Source: Streptomyces aidingensis (GTDB taxonomy: Bacteria; Actinomycetota; Actinomycetes; Streptomycetales; Streptomycetaceae). Taken from it: a DNA stretch of 64,000 bases. The stretch's first letter is position 1. Each line of letters opens with the position of its first letter. Below the pieces are notes generated by a model. The model saw only the letters and a program-made list of their open reading frames with translations. It searched no databases and was not told the origin of the DNA. Both the position numbers and the translations under genes were made by a program. Shown here in pieces: positions 1-7,371 of the stretch. The DNA lies in assembly GCF_900112355.1 (NCBI RefSeq), contig NZ_FOLM01000007.1, positions 124,001 to 188,000 of the forward strand, given 5' to 3'.

Positions 1-15
1 CGGAGGCGGCTCACG

Positions 16-630
16 GTGGAGCGGCACGGCCGGCACGATCACGGTCACTTCGACGGGCGGCGCAGCCGGTCCTACGACCGGCTGGCCCGCTGGACGCTGC
101 GCGGCCTGTACCGGCAGGTGGCGCGGGAGGTGGCGGCCGTGGCGCCGCCGGACGGACGGGTGCTGGACATCGGCACCGGGCCGGGCCGGCTGCTGCACGA
201 GCTGGCCGCGCTCCGCCCCGATCTGCGTCTGACGGGGGTGGATGTCTCCGCGGACATGGTGGCGCTGGGCGAGCAGGCGGCCCGGAAACGGGGGCTGTCC
301 GGCCGGATCACCCTGCGCACCGGCGATGTCGCCGCCCTGCCCGAGCCGGACCGCGGCACGGATGTGGTGGTGACGACGCTGAGCATGCACCACTGGCCGG
401 ATCTGCCGGCCGCCGCCGCGGAGCTGGAGCGGGTGCTGCGGCCGGGCGGCCGGGTGATGGTGTACGACTTCCGGTTCGCGCCGCTGGAGGAGGCCGAGGC
501 GGCGCTGCGGGCCCGCCCGCGCCTGGCCGCCTCCCCGGTGCGGCGCGGCCCGCTGCGGCCGGGCTGGAATCCGTTCCCCTGGTACGCCCGGCTGGTGCTG
601 GCCGCCGGAGGGGAGACCGGGGAGGGGTGA
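16..630 (+). CDS. class I SAM-dependent methyltransferase
   Basis: A 204-residue protein with the Rossmann-type SAM-binding fold. Motif I reads VLDIGTGPG at residues 49-57, an acidic residue after the second strand follows (TGVDVS), and a post-motif region around TTLSMHHWPDL matches methyltransferase domain 11/25 enzymes. The GTG start has a CGGAGG ribosome-binding site 9 bases upstream at the window edge. The N-terminus is His/Arg rich (HGRHDHGHFDGRRS) and the C-terminus is short. The substrate cannot be told from sequence. A MerR regulator lies 34 bp downstream on the same strand. The family call is firm; the specific role is unknown. Confidence 0.85.
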   Translation: MERHGRHDHGHFDGRRSRSYDRLARWTLRGLYRQVAREVAAVAPPDGRVLDIGTGPGRLLHELAALRPDLRLTGVDVSADMVALGEQAARKRGLSGRITLRTGDVAALPEPDRGTDVVVTTLSMHHWPDLPAAAAELERVLRPGGRVMVYDFRFAPLEEAEAALRARPRLAASPVRRGPLRPGWNPFPWYARLVLAAGGETGEG

Positions 631-664
631 GCGCCGGGGGCCCGGACGCCGGCGGGGTGCCAGG

Positions 665-1108
665 ATGGCGGGCATGACGGCATCGCATCCGGTCCCGCGG
701 GAACTGACCATCGGGGAGCTCGCCGGGCGTTTCGGTCTGGCCACCCATGTGCTGCGGCACTGGGAGGAGACGGGTGTGCTCGTCCCGGCGCGCCGGGTCG
801 GCGGGCAGCGCCGCTACGCGCCAGGACAGGTCATGGACGTGGCGATGATCCTGCTGGGCAAGGAGAGCGGCTTCTCCCTGGAGGAGATCCGCCGGCTGGG
901 TGACGAGCCGGACCGGGGGGAGCGGCGGCGGATCCTGCTGCGGCAGCGGTCCGCGCTGCGGCAGCGCATCGCCGCGGCCACGGTCTCGCTCGACCTGGTG
1001 GAGCATGCCCTGCGGTGCGATGCCGAGGACTTCCGCGACTGCCCGGAGTTCCTGGGCAAGCTCGCCGCCCGACTGCCCCGCGGCGCCGGAGAGCCCCCGG
1101 CGGGCTGA
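665..1108 (+). CDS. MerR family transcriptional regulator
   Basis: A 147-residue regulator. The N-terminal winged HTH (TIGELAGRFGLATHVLRHWEETGVL, residues about 15-39) is the MerR DNA-binding signature and is followed by QRRYAPGQV. A C-terminal helix carries the dimerisation coiled coil. Two cysteines occur near the end (ALRCDAEDFRDCPEF), but the four-cysteine iron-sulfur cluster motif of SoxR is absent, so this is not SoxR itself. An alternative ATG is at 674. A MerR-type promoter with 19-bp spacing lies immediately downstream (1189-1219), so control of the following oxidoreductase gene is likely; this is inference. Confidence 0.85.
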   Translation: MAGMTASHPVPRELTIGELAGRFGLATHVLRHWEETGVLVPARRVGGQRRYAPGQVMDVAMILLGKESGFSLEEIRRLGDEPDRGERRRILLRQRSALRQRIAAATVSLDLVEHALRCDAEDFRDCPEFLGKLAARLPRGAGEPPAG

Positions 1109-1188
1109 GCGCCGGTCAGGCAACGGGCAGGCACCGGGCAGCCTGTTCGCGGTCCGGGAGGAGGGGCCGGAGAGCGGCCGGGGGCCGG

Positions 1189-1219
1189 TTGACTTCAAGT
1201 GCAGTTGAGCTTCTAGCGT
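1189..1219 (+). promoter_or_regulatory. MerR/SoxR-like promoter-operator
   Basis: TTGACT at 1189-1194 and TAGCGT at 1214-1219 are separated by exactly 19 bases. This over-long spacer is the hallmark of MerR-activated promoters. The spacer contains TCAA-GTGCAG-TTGA, an inverted repeat that resembles the core of actinobacterial SoxR boxes. The -10 is followed by the start of the NmrA-type gene at 1245. Confidence 0.6.
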
Positions 1220-1244
1220 CGGCGGTGACGAAGGGAGCACAACG

Positions 1245-2051
1245 GTGACCACACTTGTCACGGGCGCCACCGGCAACACCGGACGGCACGTGGTGGCGGA
1301 GCTGACCCGGCGGGGAGAGCGGGTCCGGGCCCTGACGCGCGATCCGGCCGCGGCGGCGGCCTGGCTGCCGGCCGGGGCGGAGCCGGTGGCCGGCACGCAC
1401 ACGGAGCCGGAGACGCTGGACGCCGCCCTGCGCGGCGTCGACCGGCTGCATCTGACGGTGACGTCGGGGCTCGGCAACGCCGGCCCGGCACTGGTGCGGC
1501 GGGCGGTCGACGCGGGCGTCCGGCGCATCACCGTGCTGTGGGGCGGCTGGGTGGGCCCGGCCGAGCAGGCGGTGGCGGACTCCGGCGTGGAGTGGACCCG
1601 GCTGGAGGCGCAGGAGTTCATGTCCAACACGCTGACCTGGGCCGCCTCGATACGCGGCGAGGGCGTCGTACGCGAGCCCTACGACCGGCCCAGCGCCGTC
1701 GTCCACGAGGCCGACATCGGGGCGGTGGCGGCGGAGGCACTGCTCGGGGACGGCCATGCCGGGCGCGCCTACCACCTCACGGGGCCCGAATCGCTCACCC
1801 CGCGCCGGCGGATCGCCGTCCTCTCCCGGGCCGTCGGCCGGGACATCGCCTTCGTCCCGATCACCCACGAGCAGGCCGTGGAGCGGCTGATGGCCACCGG
1901 GGTGTCCCGGGCGGACGCCGAGTACGTCGTCGGCTGGTACGCCGACCCAGGCGCCGGCAGCAGCGTCGACTCCACCGTCGAGCGGGTGCTCGGCCGCCCG
2001 GCGCGCACCTTCGCGCAGTGGGCCGCCGAGCACGCGGACCGCTTCCGCTAG
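1245..2051 (+). CDS. NAD(P)H-binding NmrA/SDR-type oxidoreductase
   Basis: A 268-residue atypical short-chain dehydrogenase. The nucleotide-binding motif TGATGNTG lies at residues 6-13, and the C-terminal half has the layout of NmrA/HSCARG or quinone-oxidoreductase-like proteins (GPESLTPRRRIAVLSRAVGRDI). GTG start with AAGGGAG 8 bases upstream. The tyrosine-lysine catalytic pair of classical SDRs is not obvious, so it could be a redox-sensing NAD(P) binder rather than an enzyme. The MerR-type promoter directly upstream suggests control by the neighbouring MerR protein, perhaps in response to redox-active or toxic small molecules (inference). Confidence 0.85.
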   Translation: MTTLVTGATGNTGRHVVAELTRRGERVRALTRDPAAAAAWLPAGAEPVAGTHTEPETLDAALRGVDRLHLTVTSGLGNAGPALVRRAVDAGVRRITVLWGGWVGPAEQAVADSGVEWTRLEAQEFMSNTLTWAASIRGEGVVREPYDRPSAVVHEADIGAVAAEALLGDGHAGRAYHLTGPESLTPRRRIAVLSRAVGRDIAFVPITHEQAVERLMATGVSRADAEYVVGWYADPGAGSSVDSTVERVLGRPARTFAQWAAEHADRFR

Positions 2052-2071
2052 CCCGGCGGGCGGCGCACCGG

Positions 2072-3589
2072 TCACTCCAGGGGGGTGTGATGGACGGGGT
2101 GGCCGGTGCCGCGGTCCGGTATCTCGATCACCGGTACCGGCCGCCCGCCCGGGTCGCCCGCCCGGGCGGCGGGGAACTGCAGACTGCCGCTGGCGGCCTT
2201 GACGCTGTTGCCGTCCTTGAGCTGGAAGAGGGCCGGCCGGATCTGGGCGCTGCTCGGCAGTTCCCCGCGCCGCTCGCTGTACTGGGAGCGGATCGCCAGC
2301 ACGGCGGTCATCAGGGCGTCGTGATGAGCGAGGGCGTAGCCGTCCGAGAGCTCGGCCGGCAGCCCCTGGCCGCCGAGATATTCCTGGTGGGCCCGGTAGA
2401 ACGGGGCGAAGCCCGCCGGGGCGCCGCTGTCCTCCTCCAGCGACCAGCGCGGGTCGTTGGCCGATGCCTGCACCACGGTGATGTCGCTGTCGTCCAGCGG
2501 CCGGACGTCCTCCTCGGCGATCACCGGCCCGGTCTCCACGAACAGCACGGTGACCGGCCGTTCCGTGCAGTACCGGCCGCGCAGCCGGTCCAGGAAGTCG
2601 TGCAGATTGGCGGTGCGCCCGGAGAACAGCACCATCTCGGCGCCGGTGCCGCAGACGTTCTGCACGATGTTGAAGAACTCCACATACCGGTACTCGTCGC
2701 CCACGGTGGTCCCGCCGAAGGGCTCCTCGCTGACGATCCGGTCCCCGAAATGCGCCCGGAAGGCCTCGGTGAGGGTGTTCACATGCCGGTCCTCGGAGTT
2801 CTCGTCCAGGACCAGGGCGGCCCGGCTCAGGTCCGGGCGGGCGTCGGCGTACTCGGCCAGCGCCCGCACGAAGTCGTCGTTGGACGGGGTGATCCGGACC
2901 AGCCCGGGGATCGTGCTGTGATTGAGGCCGGTGGCGCTGGCCACCGAGGAGACCATGGGGATGCCGGCCTCCGACAGCCGCGCCGCGGCGTCCTCGGTGT
3001 CCTGGACGCTCAGCCCCCAGCCGACGACGGCGATCAGCGGGGCCCGGTCGTCGGTCATGCCGATCAGTTCCTCGACCACCGGCTCCCACTTGTCCTGCAC
3101 CTTGCCGGCATTGGCCAGGTGGAGCCGGATCTGCAGGCCCGGGTCGCCGAGGCGGGCCTCCTCGCCGTGGTTGGCACGCATCTGGGCGACATAGGCACCG
3201 CGCAGGGAGTGCAGGATCTGTTCCGGGGACAGCGGGCCGCCGGTGTCCGGGGTGAGGGTGGAGACCAGCGCGACCTTCACCGAGGGCCGGCCGTCGTCCG
3301 CCACCCGGTCGTTCTCCGCCTTGATCAGCGACTGGATGCGCCGGTACTCCTCGTGCAGTTCCTCGGGGCCGGGCAGGAAGGCGGGCCCGCCGTCGGTCAC
3401 GCCGATGCATTCGCCGCCCCGCTCGACCAGCCCGGAACCCAGCCCCCCGCAGGCGAGATGGGGCGGCAGCCGGACCACGGCCACGGCGGCCAGGACGGCC
3501 AGGACCAGCAGCGCGGCCGGCAGCAGCAGCCTGGTCAGGACCCGGGGCCTGGGGGCGAAATCCTCGGAGGTGTCGGTACGCGCGGACAT
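2072..3589 (-). CDS. membrane-anchored periplasmic-binding-protein-like receptor
   Basis: A 505-residue protein with one N-terminal membrane segment (residues about 19-42, LLLPAALLVLAVLAAVAVV). The large extracytoplasmic region resembles type I periplasmic (Leu/Ile/Val, receptor family ligand-binding) proteins, with the typical stretch VVGWGLSVQDTEDAAARLSEAGIPMVSS. No lipobox is seen, so it appears to be anchored by the helix rather than by lipid. No permease or ABC ATPase is adjacent. It is the second gene after a large P-loop ATPase (3666-5687) in the same direction with a 76-bp gap, which suggests a sensing pair rather than an uptake system. Function unknown. Confidence 0.75.
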   Translation of the reverse strand: MSARTDTSEDFAPRPRVLTRLLLPAALLVLAVLAAVAVVRLPPHLACGGLGSGLVERGGECIGVTDGGPAFLPGPEELHEEYRRIQSLIKAENDRVADDGRPSVKVALVSTLTPDTGGPLSPEQILHSLRGAYVAQMRANHGEEARLGDPGLQIRLHLANAGKVQDKWEPVVEELIGMTDDRAPLIAVVGWGLSVQDTEDAAARLSEAGIPMVSSVASATGLNHSTIPGLVRITPSNDDFVRALAEYADARPDLSRAALVLDENSEDRHVNTLTEAFRAHFGDRIVSEEPFGGTTVGDEYRYVEFFNIVQNVCGTGAEMVLFSGRTANLHDFLDRLRGRYCTERPVTVLFVETGPVIAEEDVRPLDDSDITVVQASANDPRWSLEEDSGAPAGFAPFYRAHQEYLGGQGLPAELSDGYALAHHDALMTAVLAIRSQYSERRGELPSSAQIRPALFQLKDGNSVKAASGSLQFPAARAGDPGGRPVPVIEIPDRGTGHPVHHTPLE

Positions 3590-3665
3590 CAGGGTCTCCT
3601 CGGTGCGGCTGGGTGCGGCTCGGTTCCGGTGCGTCCGGCGGGCGGCGGTGCCGGTCGGGGCCCGG

Positions 3666-5687
3666 TCAGGACCACCACTGGGCCTGTCGCTCGTACTCGC
3701 GTGCGGCCCGGTGCAGTTCGACCAGCCCGTCCCGGGAGTGCGGGGCGAGCGCGGCCAGGGCCCGGGCCGCCTGCGAGCAGAGAAACCCGCGGTCGGTTCC
3801 GCCGGCCGGGTCGGCCAGCACCCGCAGGGCGGCCACGGCCCGCGCCGTCCAGGCCCCGGCCGAGTCGCCCGGACCGGCGGCGGACATCTCCAGCAACTGC
3901 CGGTAGTGGGCGTAGGGTTCCAGCTCCCGCCGCTCGGCGGAGCCGCACGGGGCCCGGGTCACCTCGGTGAGCAGCCGGAGCCATGCGCCGCCCGGGGTGC
4001 CGGGCAGCAGCGCGGCGAGGTCCGCGGCGACCTGTTCCAGGTCGTCGGCGGCGAGCCGGTAGTACAGCTCCCCGGTGCGGTCCCCGGCGGTGCGGCAGAA
4101 GCCGGCGAGCCGCTGGTGCACGGTCCGCCAGCCGGGCCCGTCGTCCCCGGGGAGTACGGCGAGCCGGCGCAGCAGCAGCCGGCGCAGCACCAGGGTGCGG
4201 GAGTCCCGGGGAGTGCCGGGTGCGGGGCCGGCGGGGGCGCCCAGCCACAGGGCGGCCTGCCGGACGGTGTCCTGCCAGGCGGGGTCGATCAGATCGCTCT
4301 GGTGGCTCAGCCACAGCCCGTCGGTCTCGCGGCGGGGGGCTGCGCCGCGGGCCAGGGCGGTCACGGCGGCCCCGGCCTGGTGCGCCTCGGCGGGCAGCAG
4401 CCGGTGCAGCAGCCGCTCCCCCGCGGTGTCCGCCTCACCGGTGCCGGTTCCGGTGCCGTGGCCGGTGCCGGTGCCGGCTCCTTCCGGCTCCCGGGGCACC
4501 GGGCGGCCGAGCAGTTCACCGACCGAGCCGGGCTCGCCGGGGCCGCGCACGGCGAGCGTGGCCAGCAGTCCCGCCGTCTCGGCGTGGCCGGCGGAGAACT
4601 CGTGCACCAGCCGGGCCAGGCGCCGGTCGGCGCGGCCGGACCCGCCGTCCAGCAGGGTCTGCACATCCGCCCGGTTCAGGTCGGGCAGCCGGTAGCGCAG
4701 CCAGAGCGGCCCGGAGGTCTCCGCCGCCGGAACAAGCGGTCGCTCGGGGGCCTCCAGCACCTCCAGCAGCCGGGCGGTCCGGGCGTCGGCCAGTTCGGGG
4801 AGCGCGTCGTGGGCGGTGGCGATCACGGTGAGGGGCTCGGCCGGGCCGAGCGGCGGGCGGGCCTGGAGCAGCCGGCGCAGAAAGCGGCGGCCGGCCGGGG
4901 TTCCGGCGTTGTCCAGCAGGATCACCGGGGTGGGCAGGCCACGGAGGCGGCGGGCGGCGTCCCGCAGATCGGCCAGGAACGCCTCGCACAGCAGTTGGGC
5001 GGTGTACGCCCGGGCGGCGGCGGCCCGTTCCGCTCCGCCCTCCTCCTCCCGCGCCTCCCGGGCCCGGGTGTTGAGGGTCACCAGGGTGTCCACCGGGTGG
5101 TCCGGAAGGTCCCGGTCCCGGTGGCCGAACCAGGTCTGCGCCCGGCCGGAGAAGGTGAATCCCACCAGCGTGTCCAGGCCGCGCAGCGGCATCTGCAGGG
5201 AGGTGCCGAGCAGCCCGGTGGCCAGGCCGAGCTCCAGGTTCTGGGCACCGGCCACCTCCTGGAGGAAGCGGTGCGGCCAGCTTCCGCGCCGGCGCTGCCG
5301 CAGCAGCGCGGTGATCTCCTGCCGGGCCTGCTCGAAGTCGAGATGGCCGAGATCCTCCCCGGTCACCAGCAGGCCGATCAGCAGGCGCGGGAAGCGCAGC
5401 CGGCGGTAGCGGGGCCGGCGGTGGGTGAGGGCTCCGGCGAGGACGGACAGGGTGTACGGAACGTCCTCGTGCCGGGGGTCGGTGAAATCGGCCCGGCCGT
5501 GCGGGATGTGCGGACGGATCCGGTCGGCCAGCGCGTCCAGCAGCACGGTCTTGCCGCTGCCGGGCGGTCCCTCGATCAGCACCAGCGGCCGGTCACCGGG
5601 CGGCGGCAGGGCGAAGTCCGGCTGCACCAGGGCGTGCACCGCCCGGATCACCGCACGCCGTTCGAAGATCGGTCGCTTCTCCGTCAC
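3666..5687 (-). CDS. large P-loop ATPase (AAA/STAND-like)
   Basis: A 673-residue cytoplasmic protein with a clear Walker A (GPPGSGKT, residues 40-47) and a Walker B-like PVILLDNAG further on, followed by a long helical, Leu/Ala/Arg-rich C-terminal region like those of NTPases that transduce signals. No signal peptide. A Gly/Thr repeat encoding alternating GTGTGT residues sits in mid-protein. It is transcribed ahead of the membrane-anchored binding protein, so the two probably form an operon with the ATPase inside and the ligand-binding protein outside. A specific function cannot be assigned. Confidence 0.75.
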   Translation of the reverse strand: MTEKRPIFERRAVIRAVHALVQPDFALPPPGDRPLVLIEGPPGSGKTVLLDALADRIRPHIPHGRADFTDPRHEDVPYTLSVLAGALTHRRPRYRRLRFPRLLIGLLVTGEDLGHLDFEQARQEITALLRQRRRGSWPHRFLQEVAGAQNLELGLATGLLGTSLQMPLRGLDTLVGFTFSGRAQTWFGHRDRDLPDHPVDTLVTLNTRAREAREEEGGAERAAAARAYTAQLLCEAFLADLRDAARRLRGLPTPVILLDNAGTPAGRRFLRRLLQARPPLGPAEPLTVIATAHDALPELADARTARLLEVLEAPERPLVPAAETSGPLWLRYRLPDLNRADVQTLLDGGSGRADRRLARLVHEFSAGHAETAGLLATLAVRGPGEPGSVGELLGRPVPREPEGAGTGTGHGTGTGTGEADTAGERLLHRLLPAEAHQAGAAVTALARGAAPRRETDGLWLSHQSDLIDPAWQDTVRQAALWLGAPAGPAPGTPRDSRTLVLRRLLLRRLAVLPGDDGPGWRTVHQRLAGFCRTAGDRTGELYYRLAADDLEQVAADLAALLPGTPGGAWLRLLTEVTRAPCGSAERRELEPYAHYRQLLEMSAAGPGDSAGAWTARAVAALRVLADPAGGTDRGFLCSQAARALAALAPHSRDGLVELHRAAREYERQAQWWS

Positions 5688-5774
5688 GTCTCCCCCTCCG
5701 GCCCGGCACGCAACGTAACGCGCGTACCCAGGAGTTGACGGACAAACATGCCGGGCCGGAAGGCCGGGGGAACT

Positions 5775-5790
5775 GTGACAGAACTGTCAC
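5775..5790. promoter_or_regulatory. 7-bp perfect inverted repeat upstream of the ATPase gene
   Basis: GTGACAG-AA-CTGTCAC is a perfect 7+7 inverted repeat about 90 bp upstream of the ATPase start (5687, leftward) and just past the end of the VKOR remnant (5807). It could be an operator for the ATPase/binding-protein operon or a weak hairpin. No T-run accompanies it. Confidence 0.35.
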
Positions 5791-5806
5791 CGGCGGCGGG
5801 GGCGCA

Positions 5807-6079
5807 TCATCCGGTGAAGCGCAGGAACGCGGCCAGGGCGATCAGCGCGTACCAGGCGCCCAGGATCACCCAGTGGGTGTCCAGCATCCAGCGCAGGGCG
5901 GGCCGGGCCCGTTCCGGGAGCGGGACGATGCCGCGTTCCAGCACATGCAGTGCCACGTACCAGAACAGGGCGATGGAGACGGTCCACACCACCATGCAGT
6001 AGGGGCACAGGGTGCCGAGATCGGCCGGCGACTGGTGGATGAACGGCCACAAGCTCTGCGCCCCGTCCGGCGCCGCATC
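5807..6079 (-). pseudogene. truncated vitamin K epoxide reductase (VKOR) family remnant
   Basis: About 90 codons encode the C-terminal part of a VKOR-family disulfide-generating membrane protein: a loop (FIHQSPADLGTLCPYC), the active-site CPYC pair, then hydrophobic helices (MVVWTVSIALFWYVALHVL ... VILGAWYALIALAAFLRF). Full VKOR proteins are roughly twice as long, with earlier helices and a second cysteine pair; these are absent. Read upstream, the frame closes at a TAG at 6082-6080, exactly where the opposing aminotransferase remnant begins. A TTG at 6052 could start an 81-residue product, but that would lack most of the fold. Most likely a relic of a deletion. Confidence 0.7.
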
Positions 6080-6083
6080 CTAT

Positions 6084-6324
6084 CTGGCCGGCGGCGGCGC
6101 CGGCCGGGCGGTGACCCGGGACGCGGACGGCCGGCGCCACGGCGTCGGGGTGCGGGCCGGGCTGTTCCGCGCCCACCCCCTGGTCCGGGCCCTGCTGGGC
6201 GATGCCGGGGCGGGACACCGGCTGCGACGGGCCGCTGCGGGCGGTGCGGGCCGGCTTCGGGGCGGCCACCCCCGCGGCCCACATCGAGCGGCTGCTGCGC
6301 GCCGTCGCGGAGCTGACCGGCTGA
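6084..6324 (+). pseudogene. C-terminal remnant of a class V aminotransferase, frameshifted
   Basis: The frame from about 6084 to 6213 reads RDADGRRHGVGVRAGLFRAHPLV, and the next frame to the TGA at 6322-6324 reads GFGAATPAAHIERLLRAVAELTG. Together they match the C-terminal end of class V (cysteine-desulfurase-like) aminotransferases. A one-base frame change occurs near 6213. Everything upstream, including the PLP-lysine region, is missing, and the sequence abuts the VKOR remnant on the other strand. Not a functional gene. Confidence 0.65.
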
Positions 6325-6516
6325 CCGACCGGCACCGGGGCCCGGCCGCCACATCGGGGCCGCGGAATCTCCAGGACCGGGCACGCTTTCCGAAAAACCT
6401 CGAAGAACCGGTGCGCCCGGAATTATCCCGGTCTGCGCGGGCAGGAGCGGGGTGGGACGGACACGGGGGAGTGCAGATCCGCAGGCAGGTGCCGGGCATG
6501 TCAGGGAGGGCACTTC

Positions 6517-7095
6517 GTGATCCGCTTACTTCTCGTCCACGACAAGCCGCTGCTGCGCTCCGCGCTGGCGTCGCTGATGGACCGACATCCGGACATCCAG
6601 GTGGCCACCGCTTCCTGGGAGGAGGCCGACGGGGCGGCACCCGGCTCCCGGCCGGCCGATGTCTGCATGGTCGACCTCGACTCCCGCGGCCGCTGCCGGC
6701 CCGCCCCCACCGGGGCCGCGCTGCTGGTGCTGCTGGAGGGCGGTCGCCCCGGTCTGGTGCGGCGGGCCTCCGAGGCCCGGGCACTGGGATTCGTCAGCAA
6801 GGAGGCGGCGCCGGAGCTGCTGCTGGACGCGGTCCGGCAGGTGGCGCAGCACCGGCCGTTCGTGGACGACACCCTGGCCCGGGACTTTCTCCGGGCCGCG
6901 CAGATGCCGCTCACCGGGCGCGAGCTGAGCGTGCTGGCGCTGGCGGCGGAGGGGGCACCGGTGGCGGAGATCGCCGCGGTCCTCTCGCTGGCCCGCGGCA
7001 CGGTGCGGAACTATCTGGCCGCGGTCATCCACAAGACCGGGGCCCGCAACCGGGTGGACGCCATCCGCATCGCCCGGGCAGCCGGCTGGGTCTGA
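6517..7095 (+). CDS. amfR: LuxR/NarL-type response regulator, AmfR/RamR-like
   Basis: A 192-residue protein with an N-terminal receiver-like domain and a C-terminal LuxR HTH (LTGRELSVLALAAEGAPVAEIAAVLSLARGTVRNYLAAVIHKTGARN). The receiver keeps the Asp of MVDLD (residue 53) and the Lys of GFVSKEA, but the N-terminal acidic pair is reduced to VHDK, as I recall for AmfR/RamR-type regulators. GTG start with GGGAGGG 9 bases upstream. The fourth codon (6526-6528) is TTA, the leucine codon read by the bldA tRNA in Streptomyces, so translation may be developmentally limited. It converges on the lanthipeptide precursor gene. The symbol is by analogy. Confidence 0.75.
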   Translation: MIRLLLVHDKPLLRSALASLMDRHPDIQVATASWEEADGAAPGSRPADVCMVDLDSRGRCRPAPTGAALLVLLEGGRPGLVRRASEARALGFVSKEAAPELLLDAVRQVAQHRPFVDDTLARDFLRAAQMPLTGRELSVLALAAEGAPVAEIAAVLSLARGTVRNYLAAVIHKTGARNRVDAIRIARAAGWV

Positions 7096-7123
7096 CGGCC
7101 CGCCGGCCGGCGGCCACGGGGAC

Positions 7124-7150
7124 GGCCCCGGGCGGAAGCCGCCCGGGGCC
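7124..7150. terminator. bidirectional hairpin between regulator and lanthipeptide precursor
   Basis: A perfect 12-bp stem, GGCCCCGGGCGG (7124-7135) and its complement at 7139-7150, with an AAG loop. It sits between two converging genes, so it can terminate both. Confidence 0.7.
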
Positions 7151-7174
7151 GCGCCGTGTGCGGCAAGGCCGCGC

Positions 7175-7300
7175 TCAGAGGCACAGCAGATTGCTGTGCG
7201 AGCTGTGCTTGTCGCACAGCAGCAGGCTGACGCTGCTGTCGTCGCCACCCCCGCCGGTGGTCTCCGGGGTCTCCAGGTTCTGCAGGTCGAGCAGGGACAT
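7175..7300 (-). CDS. amfS: class III lanthipeptide precursor, AmfS/SapB family
   Basis: A 41-residue peptide. The leader begins MSLLDLQNLETPE, carrying the LLDLQ motif of SapB/AmfS-type leaders that the class III synthetase recognises. A Gly-rich spacer (TTGGGGDD) is followed by a core with two Ser-rich units each ending in Cys: SVSLLLC and SSHSNLLC. This matches the two-ring architecture of SapB-like surface-active morphogens. The start is fixed by AAGGAG 6 bases upstream of the ATG. It lies 71 bp downstream of the LanKC gene on the same strand. Its last residue after the final Cys is Leu. Expected product: a secreted hydrophobic peptide that lowers surface tension for aerial growth (family knowledge). 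Confidence 0.9.
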   Translation of the reverse strand: MSLLDLQNLETPETTGGGGDDSSVSLLLCDKHSSHSNLLCL

Positions 7301-7371
7301 ATCGGCTCCTTCCGGTGTCGTTCGCGGTGTCGGTTGTGCGGATCGCGGAGAAAGCCGGGCGCGGCGCGGGG

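Noticed and set aside
6012..6330. A continuous coding gene spanning the VKOR/aminotransferase junction on the plus strand
   Set aside because: Only the aminotransferase tail is protein-like, and it needs a frame change near 6213; the part before 6084 is antisense to VKOR.
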